Below, one piece after another: positions 44,831 through 52,230 of a stretch of 64,000 bases of DNA. Each line of letters begins with the position of its first letter. The first letter of the stretch is position 1. The DNA comes from DATFVJ01 sp963851085 (GTDB lineage Bacteria; Actinomycetota; Actinomycetes; Streptosporangiales; Streptosporangiaceae). The stretch lies in contig CAWKNX010000023.1 in NCBI GenBank assembly GCA_963851085.1, positions 1 through 64,000 of the forward strand. The letters run 5' to 3'. The translations under genes and the position numbers were made by a program. The notes beneath the pieces were generated by a model. That model searched no databases and was not told the origin of the DNA. It saw only the letters and a program-made list of their open reading frames with translations.

Positions 44831-47251
44831 CTAAGAATGCGCCGCGAGAACGGCTGAAAGCGGCCGGGCCTGGTTACGGCCGGGCTGCCCCCCGTTCGCG
44901 CCGGACGGCCCGTTCCCGCGCGGCTGCCCGACGTTCCCGGCCTGCTGCCCGCCGTTCCCGGCTGGCCGCACAGGCGGTGTGCGGCCAGCCGGCCCGGGCG
45001 GGACCGCGCGGCTGCCGGCGATGAAGGGATCGGGCCAGTCCGCTCCCGGCCCGGAGTACCCCTGCTGCGCCGCGGCGCGCAGGGTCCACTGCGGGTCGTT
45101 GAGGTGGATGCGCCCCAGCGAGCACAGGTCCGCGCGCCCGGCCGCGATGATGGAGTTCAGGTCATCGGCGGAGAAGATCCCGCCGACCGCGATCGTGGGG
45201 ATGCCCACCACGTTGCGGATCTTTTCGGCGTAGGGGACCTGGTAGGTCCGCCCATAGGCGGGCGCCTCGTCCGGGGTGACCTGCCCGGTGGACACGTGGA
45301 TGGCGTCAGCGCCGTGCGCGGCGAACCCGCGGGCGACCTCGACCGCCTGGTCGGCGTCCATCCCGCCTTCGGCCCAGTCGGTGGCCGATATCCGCACCGT
45401 CACCGGCCGCCCGGCGGGCCAGGCCGCGCGGACCGCGTCGAACACCTCAAGCGGGAACCTGAGCCGGTTCTCCAGCGAGCCCCCGTAGCGGTCGCTGCGC
45501 TGGTTGGTCAGGGGCGAGATAAAGCTGGACAGCAGGTAGCCGTGCGCGCAATGCAGCTCGAGCAGATCGAAGCCGGCCCTGGCGCCCAGCTGCGCGGCCG
45601 CCGTGAACTGCTGGCAGATCTCGCCCATCTGCGCGGCCGTCAGCTCGCGCGGGACCTGGTTGACGCCGAGCCGGTAGGGAATCGGCGACGGGCCGACGAC
45701 GTCCCAGTTCCCGTCAGGCAGCGGCTGATGGTCCATGCCCTTGCGGGCCATCTGGGCGGATCCCTTCCGCCCCGAGTGCCCCAGCTGCAATCCGATCGCG
45801 GCGGTGGAGCTGCGGTGCACGAACTCGACGATCCGCTGCCATGATGCCTCGTGCTCGGGCGCGTACATGCCGGTGCACCGGGGGGTCACCCTGCCGGTTG
45901 GCGATGGGCTCACCATTTCGGTCATGATCAGGCCGGCGCCGCCCAGGGCCTTCGAGCCGAGGTGGACGAGATGGAAGTCGCCGGGGGTGCCATTACTGGC
46001 GTTGAACATTCCCATGGGGGAGACGATCACCCTGTTCTTCAGGGTGAGCCCGCGCAGCCGGAACGGCAGGAACATGGGCGGCCGGGCCCGCGCCTGCCCG
46101 GATGCCCGGGACAGCCAGGTGTCGACCCGGGCGATGAACTCCGGGTCGCGCTGCCGCAGCTGATCGTAGGTGACCCTGCGGCTGCGGGTCAGGAAGTTGA
46201 AGGCGAACTGCACCGGATGGCTGCGGCCATAGTGGCCCAGGTTCTCGAACCACTCGAGGCTGGGCTGCGCGGCACGCTGGACGGACGTCGCCACGGGCTG
46301 GCGCGCCGCCTCGTACGCCTCGAGCGCGGCCGGCACGTCAGGCGCGCCGCGCAGGCACTCGGTGAGCGCCAGCGCGTCCTCCATCGCGAGCTTCGTGCCG
46401 GGCCCGATGGAGAAGTGAGCGGTGTGCGCGGAATCACCGAGAAGCACCACATTCTCATGCCTCCAGGTGGCGGTGCGAACCGTGGCAAAGTTCATCCACC
46501 TGGAGTTGCTGCCGATAAGGCGATGGCCGTCCAGGATGCCGTCGAATATCTTCGCCAGCCGCGCGATGCTATCGCAATCGCTTTCCCCCGGCCGATGCTG
46601 CGTGGCCTCGAATCCGGCGGCGCGCCATACCCGTTCATGCATGTCAACAATGAATGTGGAACCGGCGTGGCCGTATGGATAGGCGTGTACCTGCATGATC
46701 CCGTGGGGCGTATCGGCGACGAACAGCTTGAATGCGTCGAAAACCCGGTCGGTGCCCAGCCACATGTACCTGCACCGGCCAGTCTCGATCTTCGGCCGGA
46801 ACACGCTGGCGTACCTGGCCCGGACCGCGGAGTTAGCGCCGTCCGCGGCGACGACGAGATCATAGGAAGCCGACAGGCCGTCGACCGGCGGTGCCTGGGC
46901 TGAGAAGCGGAGGTCGACGCCGAGGTCCTGGCAGCGGTCCTGGAGGATCTCGAGCAGCCGCATCCTGCTCATCGCGGCCAGCCCGTGCCCGCGGGAGCTT
47001 ACCGTCTCGCCCTTGAAATTGACGTCGATCCCGTCCCAGCGGAAGAACTCCTCTGACATCGCGCGGTCGATGACCGGGTCGGCCCTCTCGATGCCACTCA
47101 GCGACCAGTCGGAGAAGACGATGCCGAAGCCGGTCGTATGGTCCGGGGCGTTCCGCTCCCACACGGTGACCCTGTGTTCCGGATGCAGCTGCTTAGCCAA
47201 GGCGGCAAAGTAAAGCCCGCCGGGGCCACCGCCGATGACCGCGATGCGCAT
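44831..47251 (-). CDS. Salicylyl/anthraniloyl-CoA hydroxylase fused to old-yellow-enzyme reductase
   Basis: An 806-residue two-domain flavoprotein. Residues 1-390 are a FAD monooxygenase of the salicylyl-CoA 5-hydroxylase kind (MRIAVIGGGPGGLYFAALAK; VVLLGDSAHTAHFSIGPG). Residues 400-760 are an FMN old-yellow-enzyme domain (LTLKNRVIVSPMGMF; HCAHGYLLSSFISPLTNQRS; IAVGGIFSADDLN; ADLCSLGRIHL). The arrangement equals 2-aminobenzoyl-CoA monooxygenase/reductase, which hydroxylates the ring and then reduces it to a non-aromatic product. A substrate made by the MSA-type PKS and activated by the ligase at 28779 would fit. The last 45 residues are a Gly/Gln/Asn/Pro-rich tail. ATG 47251 follows GGGAG; 32 bp separate it from the preceding P450. 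Confidence 0.87.
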   Translation of the reverse strand: MRIAVIGGGPGGLYFAALAKQLHPEHRVTVWERNAPDHTTGFGIVFSDWSLSGIERADPVIDRAMSEEFFRWDGIDVNFKGETVSSRGHGLAAMSRMRLLEILQDRCQDLGVDLRFSAQAPPVDGLSASYDLVVAADGANSAVRARYASVFRPKIETGRCRYMWLGTDRVFDAFKLFVADTPHGIMQVHAYPYGHAGSTFIVDMHERVWRAAGFEATQHRPGESDCDSIARLAKIFDGILDGHRLIGSNSRWMNFATVRTATWRHENVVLLGDSAHTAHFSIGPGTKLAMEDALALTECLRGAPDVPAALEAYEAARQPVATSVQRAAQPSLEWFENLGHYGRSHPVQFAFNFLTRSRRVTYDQLRQRDPEFIARVDTWLSRASGQARARPPMFLPFRLRGLTLKNRVIVSPMGMFNASNGTPGDFHLVHLGSKALGGAGLIMTEMVSPSPTGRVTPRCTGMYAPEHEASWQRIVEFVHRSSTAAIGLQLGHSGRKGSAQMARKGMDHQPLPDGNWDVVGPSPIPYRLGVNQVPRELTAAQMGEICQQFTAAAQLGARAGFDLLELHCAHGYLLSSFISPLTNQRSDRYGGSLENRLRFPLEVFDAVRAAWPAGRPVTVRISATDWAEGGMDADQAVEVARGFAAHGADAIHVSTGQVTPDEAPAYGRTYQVPYAEKIRNVVGIPTIAVGGIFSADDLNSIIAAGRADLCSLGRIHLNDPQWTLRAAAQQGYSGPGADWPDPFIAGSRAVPPGPAGRTPPVRPAGNGGQQAGNVGQPRGNGPSGANGGQPGRNQARPLSAVLAAHS

Positions 47252-47283
47252 GCTCACTCCCTTCGTATGACCGGCACGACGTT

Positions 47284-48597
47284 TCATGAATGGGCGTCCC
47301 GTCCAGCCGCAGTGCTGAGGGAAGGAATTAGCGCACGTTTTCCTGAGATGCGGGCCGGCATCGACTTGGCCCCGTTGACGAAGTTGGATTCCAGCCGCGT
47401 TACCGGGCCGGTCAGCTCGCAACTCGCCAGGTACGGGCGAAGGGCGGTCAGCAGCGCGGTCAGCTCAAGTCGCGCGAGGTGGGAGCCGAGGCAGAAGTGC
47501 GGGCCGATGCCGAACGCCAGCTGTGGATTGGGATCGCGGCCCAGGTCGAGTCGGTCCGGCGCAGCGAACACCGCGGCATCCCGGTTGGCCGAGACGTAAT
47601 ACAGCACCACCTTGTCCCCGGCCGGGATGTGCTGCCCGCACAGCTCGACGTCGCGGGTGGCGGTCCGGCGGAACTGCATGATCGGCGTGACCCAGCGGAT
47701 CAGCTCCTCGACGGCCAGCGGCATCGGCACCTCGCCGCGGGCCAGCCGGTCCCGTTCGCCGGGATGGGCGGCCAGTGCCTGCAGCGAGCCGGAGATCAGG
47801 TGCCGGGTGGTCTCGTTCCCGGCCACGACGAGCAGCAGCCAGAAGCTGCAGAACTCACGGTCCGACAGCCGCTGCCCGTCAAGCTCCGCGTTGGCGAGCC
47901 TGCTCACCAGGTCCGCCGTCGGCCGCTCTCGCCGCTGGCCGGCCAGCCGCAGCGCGTACTGGAACGCCTCAGCCATCGTCGTCCGGTACACGTCGATGTC
48001 GCCGCCGCCGAAGTCAGGGTCGTCGAAGCCGACCAGGTGATTGCTCCACCGGTACAGCAGGTGCCGGTCCCCGGCGGGTATGCCAAGCAGGTCGGCGAGC
48101 ACCAGCAGCGGCAGTTCGCTGGCCAGGTCGGAGACGATGTCGAATTTCCCTGCCCGCACTACCTTGCGTACCAGGGCGCCGGCGTGCGCGGTGACGCCTG
48201 CGGCCATTGCCCGGACGGCTCGCGGCGTGAAGACGGAGGTCACCAGTTTCCTGATCCGCACATGCTGCGGCGCATCCATGTTGACAAGCAGTTGCCTGGC
48301 CGCCGCCAGATCGGCGGGCGTGCGGGGGTCGGCCAGGAAGGCACCTTTGGCGGCCGAGGAGAACTCCCCGGCCGCGCGCGAGGCGGTGACCACGCCCTGG
48401 TGCGTGGTCACCGCCCAGAAGCCGGTGCCACGATGGGTGATCTGCCCGCCGATGCTGTGCCGCGTCAGCAGCGGCTCGGGCATCCACGCTACCGGCGCGC
48501 TCGCGCGCAGCCGCGCGAACTCCGCATGTGGCACGCCGGTGGCATAGGCGGCCGGGTGGGCGATGTCGGGTCGGCTGCGAACCGCTGGCGGACTCAC
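47284..48597 (-). CDS. Cytochrome P450 (5)
   Basis: About 437 residues, intact. The I-helix reads LLLVVAGNETTRHLISG, ExxR is in AVEELIRWVTPI and the heme loop is FGIGPHFCLGSHLARLE. It is similar in kind to P450 (2) at 27229, including the shared LDLGRDPNPQLAFG-type stretch. The GTG at 48597 follows GGGAGGA; the frame is open further upstream but that part is the remnant of another gene. It starts the minus-strand run P450, hydroxylase-reductase, epoxide hydrolase, P450, epoxidase-like. Confidence 0.87.
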   Translation of the reverse strand: MSPPAVRSRPDIAHPAAYATGVPHAEFARLRASAPVAWMPEPLLTRHSIGGQITHRGTGFWAVTTHQGVVTASRAAGEFSSAAKGAFLADPRTPADLAAARQLLVNMDAPQHVRIRKLVTSVFTPRAVRAMAAGVTAHAGALVRKVVRAGKFDIVSDLASELPLLVLADLLGIPAGDRHLLYRWSNHLVGFDDPDFGGGDIDVYRTTMAEAFQYALRLAGQRRERPTADLVSRLANAELDGQRLSDREFCSFWLLLVVAGNETTRHLISGSLQALAAHPGERDRLARGEVPMPLAVEELIRWVTPIMQFRRTATRDVELCGQHIPAGDKVVLYYVSANRDAAVFAAPDRLDLGRDPNPQLAFGIGPHFCLGSHLARLELTALLTALRPYLASCELTGPVTRLESNFVNGAKSMPARISGKRALIPSLSTAAGRDAHS

Positions 48598-48607
48598 CGG
48601 ATCCTCC

Positions 48608-48700
48608 CTACTCCTGGCCGCGCGGCAGCGCGGCCGGGTACTCGTCCCGCGGCACCGCCTTGCGCAGCTTGCCGGTGGCCGCACGCGGGCCGGGCAGCCA
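48608..48700 (-). pseudogene. Remnant of an acyl-AMP ligase C-terminus
   Basis: The minus strand reads ATGKLRKAVPRDEYPAALP and then a stop just before the P450 start. TGKLRK is the A10 motif that ends AMP-forming ligases, and the intact ligase at 52231 ends TGKLRKEALSAGNLVPLL. Only about 30 codons remain and an in-frame stop (near 48701-48703 in a neighbouring frame) precedes them. It suggests a ligase gene once stood directly upstream of this P450. Confidence 0.5.
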
Positions 48701-49104
48701 CCTAGTCCGCGCGCCGACGCCGCGCGTCGCCGTCGTGTCGCCCCGTCGAGCCCGTCAGCAGGAAGTCGACGCCGGGCAGAACGCCGGTCATGCTTCTCAC
48801 CTTCTCGCCCGGCCGCGCTGCCAGGCATCTCCCGGCTTGCCCCAGCGCTGCCCGGGCGGGGCCCGGTGCCCAGGCTTTCTGGCCGTCAGGTGAGCGGGCA
48901 CACCGATCGGCCTCGCCCGATCAACTCGAAGAACCGCCCTTATCGATTGAACCCGGTGTGAGAAAAGCAACCGAAGAGATGCGCGGCCCGGTCGACTGGC
49001 CGAGCATTGTCAGATAGTTCGGGTCGAGATCCGGCGCGACGACCGGCGCGAGGACGCCAGGCGTCACGATGGCGCCGCGCCGAAATCACGACGAGGAGAC
49101 GATA
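48701..49104. other. Gap between remnants
   Basis: I see no gene here. It lies between the ligase remnant (minus) and the DUF899 remnant (plus) and probably contains the promoter region of the hydrolase unit. Its 3' part resembles the leader of DUF899 copy 2 (CGAAATCA followed by ACGAGGAGA). Confidence 0.35.
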
Positions 49105-49330
49105 TTGGCTGCGCCGAGGATTGTTCCCCGCGAGGAGCTGGTGGCGGGGGAGAAGGACCTCACTCGTCAGCGGATCGCATGAACGCCCAGCGTCGCGAGC
49201 TTCCGTCGGTGCTGATCGACCGGGACTATGTCTTCGGCAGCCCGTCGGCGAGCAGAACTGCTCCATGGACATCTTCGGGCGTGTACGGTATTTTTCCGGC
49301 TGTTCCGCTTGACCAGGAGTCGCAGGGCTC
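49105..49330 (+). pseudogene. DUF899 gene, decayed copy 3
   Basis: From a TTG after GAGGAGA, the frame reads a short opening with PREELVAGEKDLTRQRIA and then a stop. A second frame picks up at 49179 with MNAQRRELPSVLIDRDYVF and GSP, matching copies 1 and 2. Then about 130 bp are missing, and AGAACTGCTCC of the CQNCSFW site appears in yet another frame before homology ends. So it has a frameshift, an internal deletion and a lost 3' end. It sits directly upstream of hydrolase H3, as DUF899 copy 1 sits beside hydrolase H1. Confidence 0.75.
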
Positions 49331-49387
49331 TCCGTAAAGGGCCGAATATCTGTCCATATCGGACACAGACGAGTGGGAAGGTCTCTC

Positions 49388-50164
49388 ATGCAAAAGATCA
49401 CCTCACGTGACGGCACTCAGATCGCCTATGAACAGTCAGGTGATGGCCCTCCCGTTATTATTATGGGCGGTGCCTTCAACGATCGGCAGTCCGGCGCTCC
49501 CCTGGCCGGGGTTCTGGCGCCGCACTTTACCGCCGTGACTTATGATCGCCGCGGACGCGGCTCGAGCGGCGACACCCAGCCGTATGCGGTCGAGCGCGAG
49601 GTCGAGGACCTCGCCGGCGTGATCGCGGCCGTCGGCGGCTCGGCCTCCGTGTACGGCGTGTCCTCCGGTGGCTCGCTAGCCCTGGAAGCCGCCGCCGCCG
49701 GGTGTGCCATCCCGAAGGTGGCCCTGTTCGAGGCCCCTTACCGGATGGGCGAGGGCCCGGAGTTGGGGCCGGAATTCGTGACGCGGCTGGCCGAGCTCAC
49801 GTCCGCGGGCCGGCGGGGCGAAACGGTCGAGTACTTCCTGAGCACCGCTATGGGCATCCCGCCGCAAGGCATCGCCCACATGCGGGGGACGCCCATGTGG
49901 CCGGGCCTGGAGGCGATCTCGCACACCCTGCTCTACGACGGCCTGATCATGGGTGATCGCTCATGGCCGGCCGAGCGGATGGCAGCCGTGAAGGTGCCCG
50001 CGCTGGTGATCAGCAGCAGGGCCAGCACGCCCTGGATCCAGAATACGGCGAAGAAGGTCGCTGAATCTCTCGCCAATGGTGAGCACGTGACGGTGGACGG
50101 AGGGTTCCACGATGCGTCACCAGAGATCCTCGGGCCCGTGCTCATTCCGTTCTTCAAGGCGTGA
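49388..50164 (+). CDS. Alpha/beta hydrolase H3
   Basis: A 258-residue intact hydrolase related to H1 and H2. MQKITSRDGTQIAYEQSGDG opens it, GGAFNDRQS is the oxyanion loop, YDRRGRGSSGDTQPYAVERE is a shared signature, and the elbow GVSSGGS has Ser as nucleophile. The late His is probably in GGFHDASPEILGPV. The ATG at 49388 follows GGAAGG. A GC-rich pair of palindromes follows its stop codon. The reaction is unknown. It lies at the right end of cluster A, next to the ISAzo13 element. Confidence 0.8.
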   Translation: MQKITSRDGTQIAYEQSGDGPPVIIMGGAFNDRQSGAPLAGVLAPHFTAVTYDRRGRGSSGDTQPYAVEREVEDLAGVIAAVGGSASVYGVSSGGSLALEAAAAGCAIPKVALFEAPYRMGEGPELGPEFVTRLAELTSAGRRGETVEYFLSTAMGIPPQGIAHMRGTPMWPGLEAISHTLLYDGLIMGDRSWPAERMAAVKVPALVISSRASTPWIQNTAKKVAESLANGEHVTVDGGFHDASPEILGPVLIPFFKA

Positions 50165-50170
50165 GGAGCG

Positions 50171-50210
50171 TCCGCCGCGCGGCGGAGGAAGCGTCCGCCG
50201 CGCGCGGCGG
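50171..50210 (+). terminator. Two adjacent GC palindromes after hydrolase H3
   Basis: TCCGCCGCGCGGCGGA (50171-50186) and CCGCCGCGCGCGGCGG (50195-50210) are both perfect palindromes directly after the stop codon at 50164. They could act as a terminator. Confidence 0.45.
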
Positions 50211-50255
50211 CTATCCCACGGCTCTCAATATGCACCATCGCCTTTGACCCACGGC

Positions 50256-52133
50256 GGCTTTCATGATCGCGGTAACTTTGCCGCACATAGTGCGCGTTCC
50301 AAAACAAGCTGAGTTTCCGGTGTGCCGGGTGGTTTAGTGTGTCATTCATGGGGGTTTGTGCTCACTGGGGGGCCGGGGATGGTGATGCCGGCGGTGGCGG
50401 CGTATCGGTGCAGGTCGTGCAGGGTGGCGAGGCTTGCGGTCCGGGCGGGGATGGCGATGTCGTGCCGGGCGAGCAGGTCGCTGGTGTGCTTGATGGCGGT
50501 GCTGAGGGTGGCGGGGTGGACGCCGAGCAGGTAGGCCAGGACGTGCAGCGGCAGGCCGAGGCGGGCGCGCGCGAGGGTGGCGGTGAGCTGGGTGGTGAGG
50601 GTGAGCTTGGGCGGGCTGCCGGCGCGGCGGCGGGGGTGGCCGCGGGCCAGGTGGAGATGGTGCTCGCGGGCGGCGGCGGCGGGGAGTTCCAGCCGGGTGA
50701 CGAGGCTGCCGAGGTCGCGGGCGGTCATCCCGGTCAGCGCGGGGTGGGCCAGGGCGGCCGCGGCCTGGTCGCGGTACGGGCCGGCCGGTGCTGGCGGCGG
50801 CGGGGGCGGGGCGGGCCTGGGCGCGGCCGGGCTGATGGTGTAGTTCCATTCGCCGTGGAAGCCGTGCCGCGTCAGGGCGCCGGCGTCTTCCATGTCCCGG
50901 AGCTGCGCCCTGGTGATCTTGACGCCGCGGGGGTAGTCCCTGGTGTCCAGCTGCGCGGTGACGGCCAGCCCGGTCGTGGTGGTGGTCGCGGCGATGGTGT
51001 TGACGATGACCTCGTGGCTGGTCAGCGGGCGGGCCCGCCAGTTGCGGGAGATCTGGGAGAACAGCCGGTGCTCTATTTTGTTCCACTTGGAGGTGCCCGG
51101 CGGGAAGTGGCAGACGGTGATCTCCAGCCCGGTGTCCCTGGCCAGGTCGGCCAGGGCGGTCTTCCACGCCCCGGTCCGGTACCCGTTGCTCCCGCCGGCG
51201 CCGGCGGTGACCAGCAGCCGCCGCGCCTGAGGGTAGCGGTCCTTTCCCAGGGTGTTCCACCAGCAGCGGATCGATTCCGCCGCGAACGCGGCGGTGTCAT
51301 GGTCGGTGCCCACGTTCACGAACCCGGCGTTCGCGGCCACGTCATAGACCCCGTACGGGGTCACCTTGCCCAGCTCCTCATCGGGGAAGTCATGGTCGCG
51401 CACCCGCACCGGCGCGCCGGCCGGGCGCCACTCCCGCCCCTCCTGGGCGTACTGGCCGACCTGCTCCTTCTTCTTGGCATCCACGCTGATCGCCGGCTGG
51501 CCCGCGGCGATATGCGTCTTTGCCTGCTCGCTGATGTAGCGGAACTGAGCGTCGCGGTCGGGGTGCTGGCGGCCCTCGATCGTCTTGGCGTTGGCCTGCA
51601 GGCTGTAGCCATTCGCGTGCAGCAGCCGCGCCGCCGCCTGCCGGCTGCACCGGTGCCCCTGCGCGGCCAGCTCATCAGACAGGTTCTTCAGCGACTTCGC
51701 CGTCCACACCAGCGGCGACTCCGGATCCCCCCGCGTGCTGTCTTCCACCAGCGCCAGCAGCGCGGGCTCCAGACCCGGGTCCGCCGCAGTCAGCGGCTTG
51801 CGCCCCCCGCCCGGACGGCGCACCCGGCCCTCCGGGGCGCACTGGCCCGAGGCCAGCTCCGCGGCCCCGTCCGCGACCGTCTGCCAGGCCGCCCCGGTCA
51901 TCCTGGCCACCGCCGTGACCCCGCCGTCCCCCGCGGCCCGCGCCACCGCGCCCAGCGCCAGCCGCCTGGCCTTCTCATCCAGCGCCGGCAGCAGCAGCTC
52001 CAGCTCCGGCCCCATCAGCCTCAGAAGTTCCGCATTCGCGCCCATTACCGCATCCTGACACGCGACACGCCGGTAACTCACCTTATTCCCGGATTCACAC
52101 AGTCGCCGAAAAGTTACCGCGATCATGAAAGCC
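50256..52133 (-). mobile_element. ISAzo13-family insertion sequence
   Basis: A 24-base inverted repeat bounds the element (50256-50279 and 52110-52133, all 24 bases matching), enclosing one transposase gene. It lies between cluster A and cluster B, so it may mark the point where the two were joined. No target duplication is obvious. Confidence 0.85.
50342..52045 (-). CDS. ISAzo13-family transposase, one catalytic Asp apparently lost
   Basis: About 567 residues. The family core is unmistakable: SVDAKKKEQVGQY (first Asp), FVNVGTDHDTAAFAAESI, CHFPPGTSKWNKIEHRLFS (Glu) and ATTTTTGLAV. The stretch that in relatives reads TADAGGSNG or ADGGGSNG reads TAGAGGSNG, so the second probable catalytic Asp is Gly (one base, GAC to GGC). 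A C-terminal extension (about 420-567) with Pro/Ala-rich linker and a helix-turn-helix-like part is present. ATG 52045 gives the normal start MGANAELLRLMGPEL; the frame is open to 52165, past the element end. Confidence 0.85.
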   Translation of the reverse strand: MGANAELLRLMGPELELLLPALDEKARRLALGAVARAAGDGGVTAVARMTGAAWQTVADGAAELASGQCAPEGRVRRPGGGRKPLTAADPGLEPALLALVEDSTRGDPESPLVWTAKSLKNLSDELAAQGHRCSRQAAARLLHANGYSLQANAKTIEGRQHPDRDAQFRYISEQAKTHIAAGQPAISVDAKKKEQVGQYAQEGREWRPAGAPVRVRDHDFPDEELGKVTPYGVYDVAANAGFVNVGTDHDTAAFAAESIRCWWNTLGKDRYPQARRLLVTAGAGGSNGYRTGAWKTALADLARDTGLEITVCHFPPGTSKWNKIEHRLFSQISRNWRARPLTSHEVIVNTIAATTTTTGLAVTAQLDTRDYPRGVKITRAQLRDMEDAGALTRHGFHGEWNYTISPAAPRPAPPPPPPAPAGPYRDQAAAALAHPALTGMTARDLGSLVTRLELPAAAAREHHLHLARGHPRRRAGSPPKLTLTTQLTATLARARLGLPLHVLAYLLGVHPATLSTAIKHTSDLLARHDIAIPARTASLATLHDLHRYAATAGITIPGPPVSTNPHE

Positions 52134-52230
52134 AGGCGCCGATCACCTGGGACCTGGGCGGTCACCTCGATCAGGTGCGGATCCTGGTGCGGGTGCGATC
52201 ATGAATCGGCGGGGCTGTCATCAGCTGCTC

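Noticed and set aside
50339..52204. 621-codon open frame on the plus strand across the ISAzo13 transposase
   Set aside because: It mirrors the transposase, which has all family motifs on the minus strand; the plus-strand product is Gly/Arg-rich without any recognisable fold.
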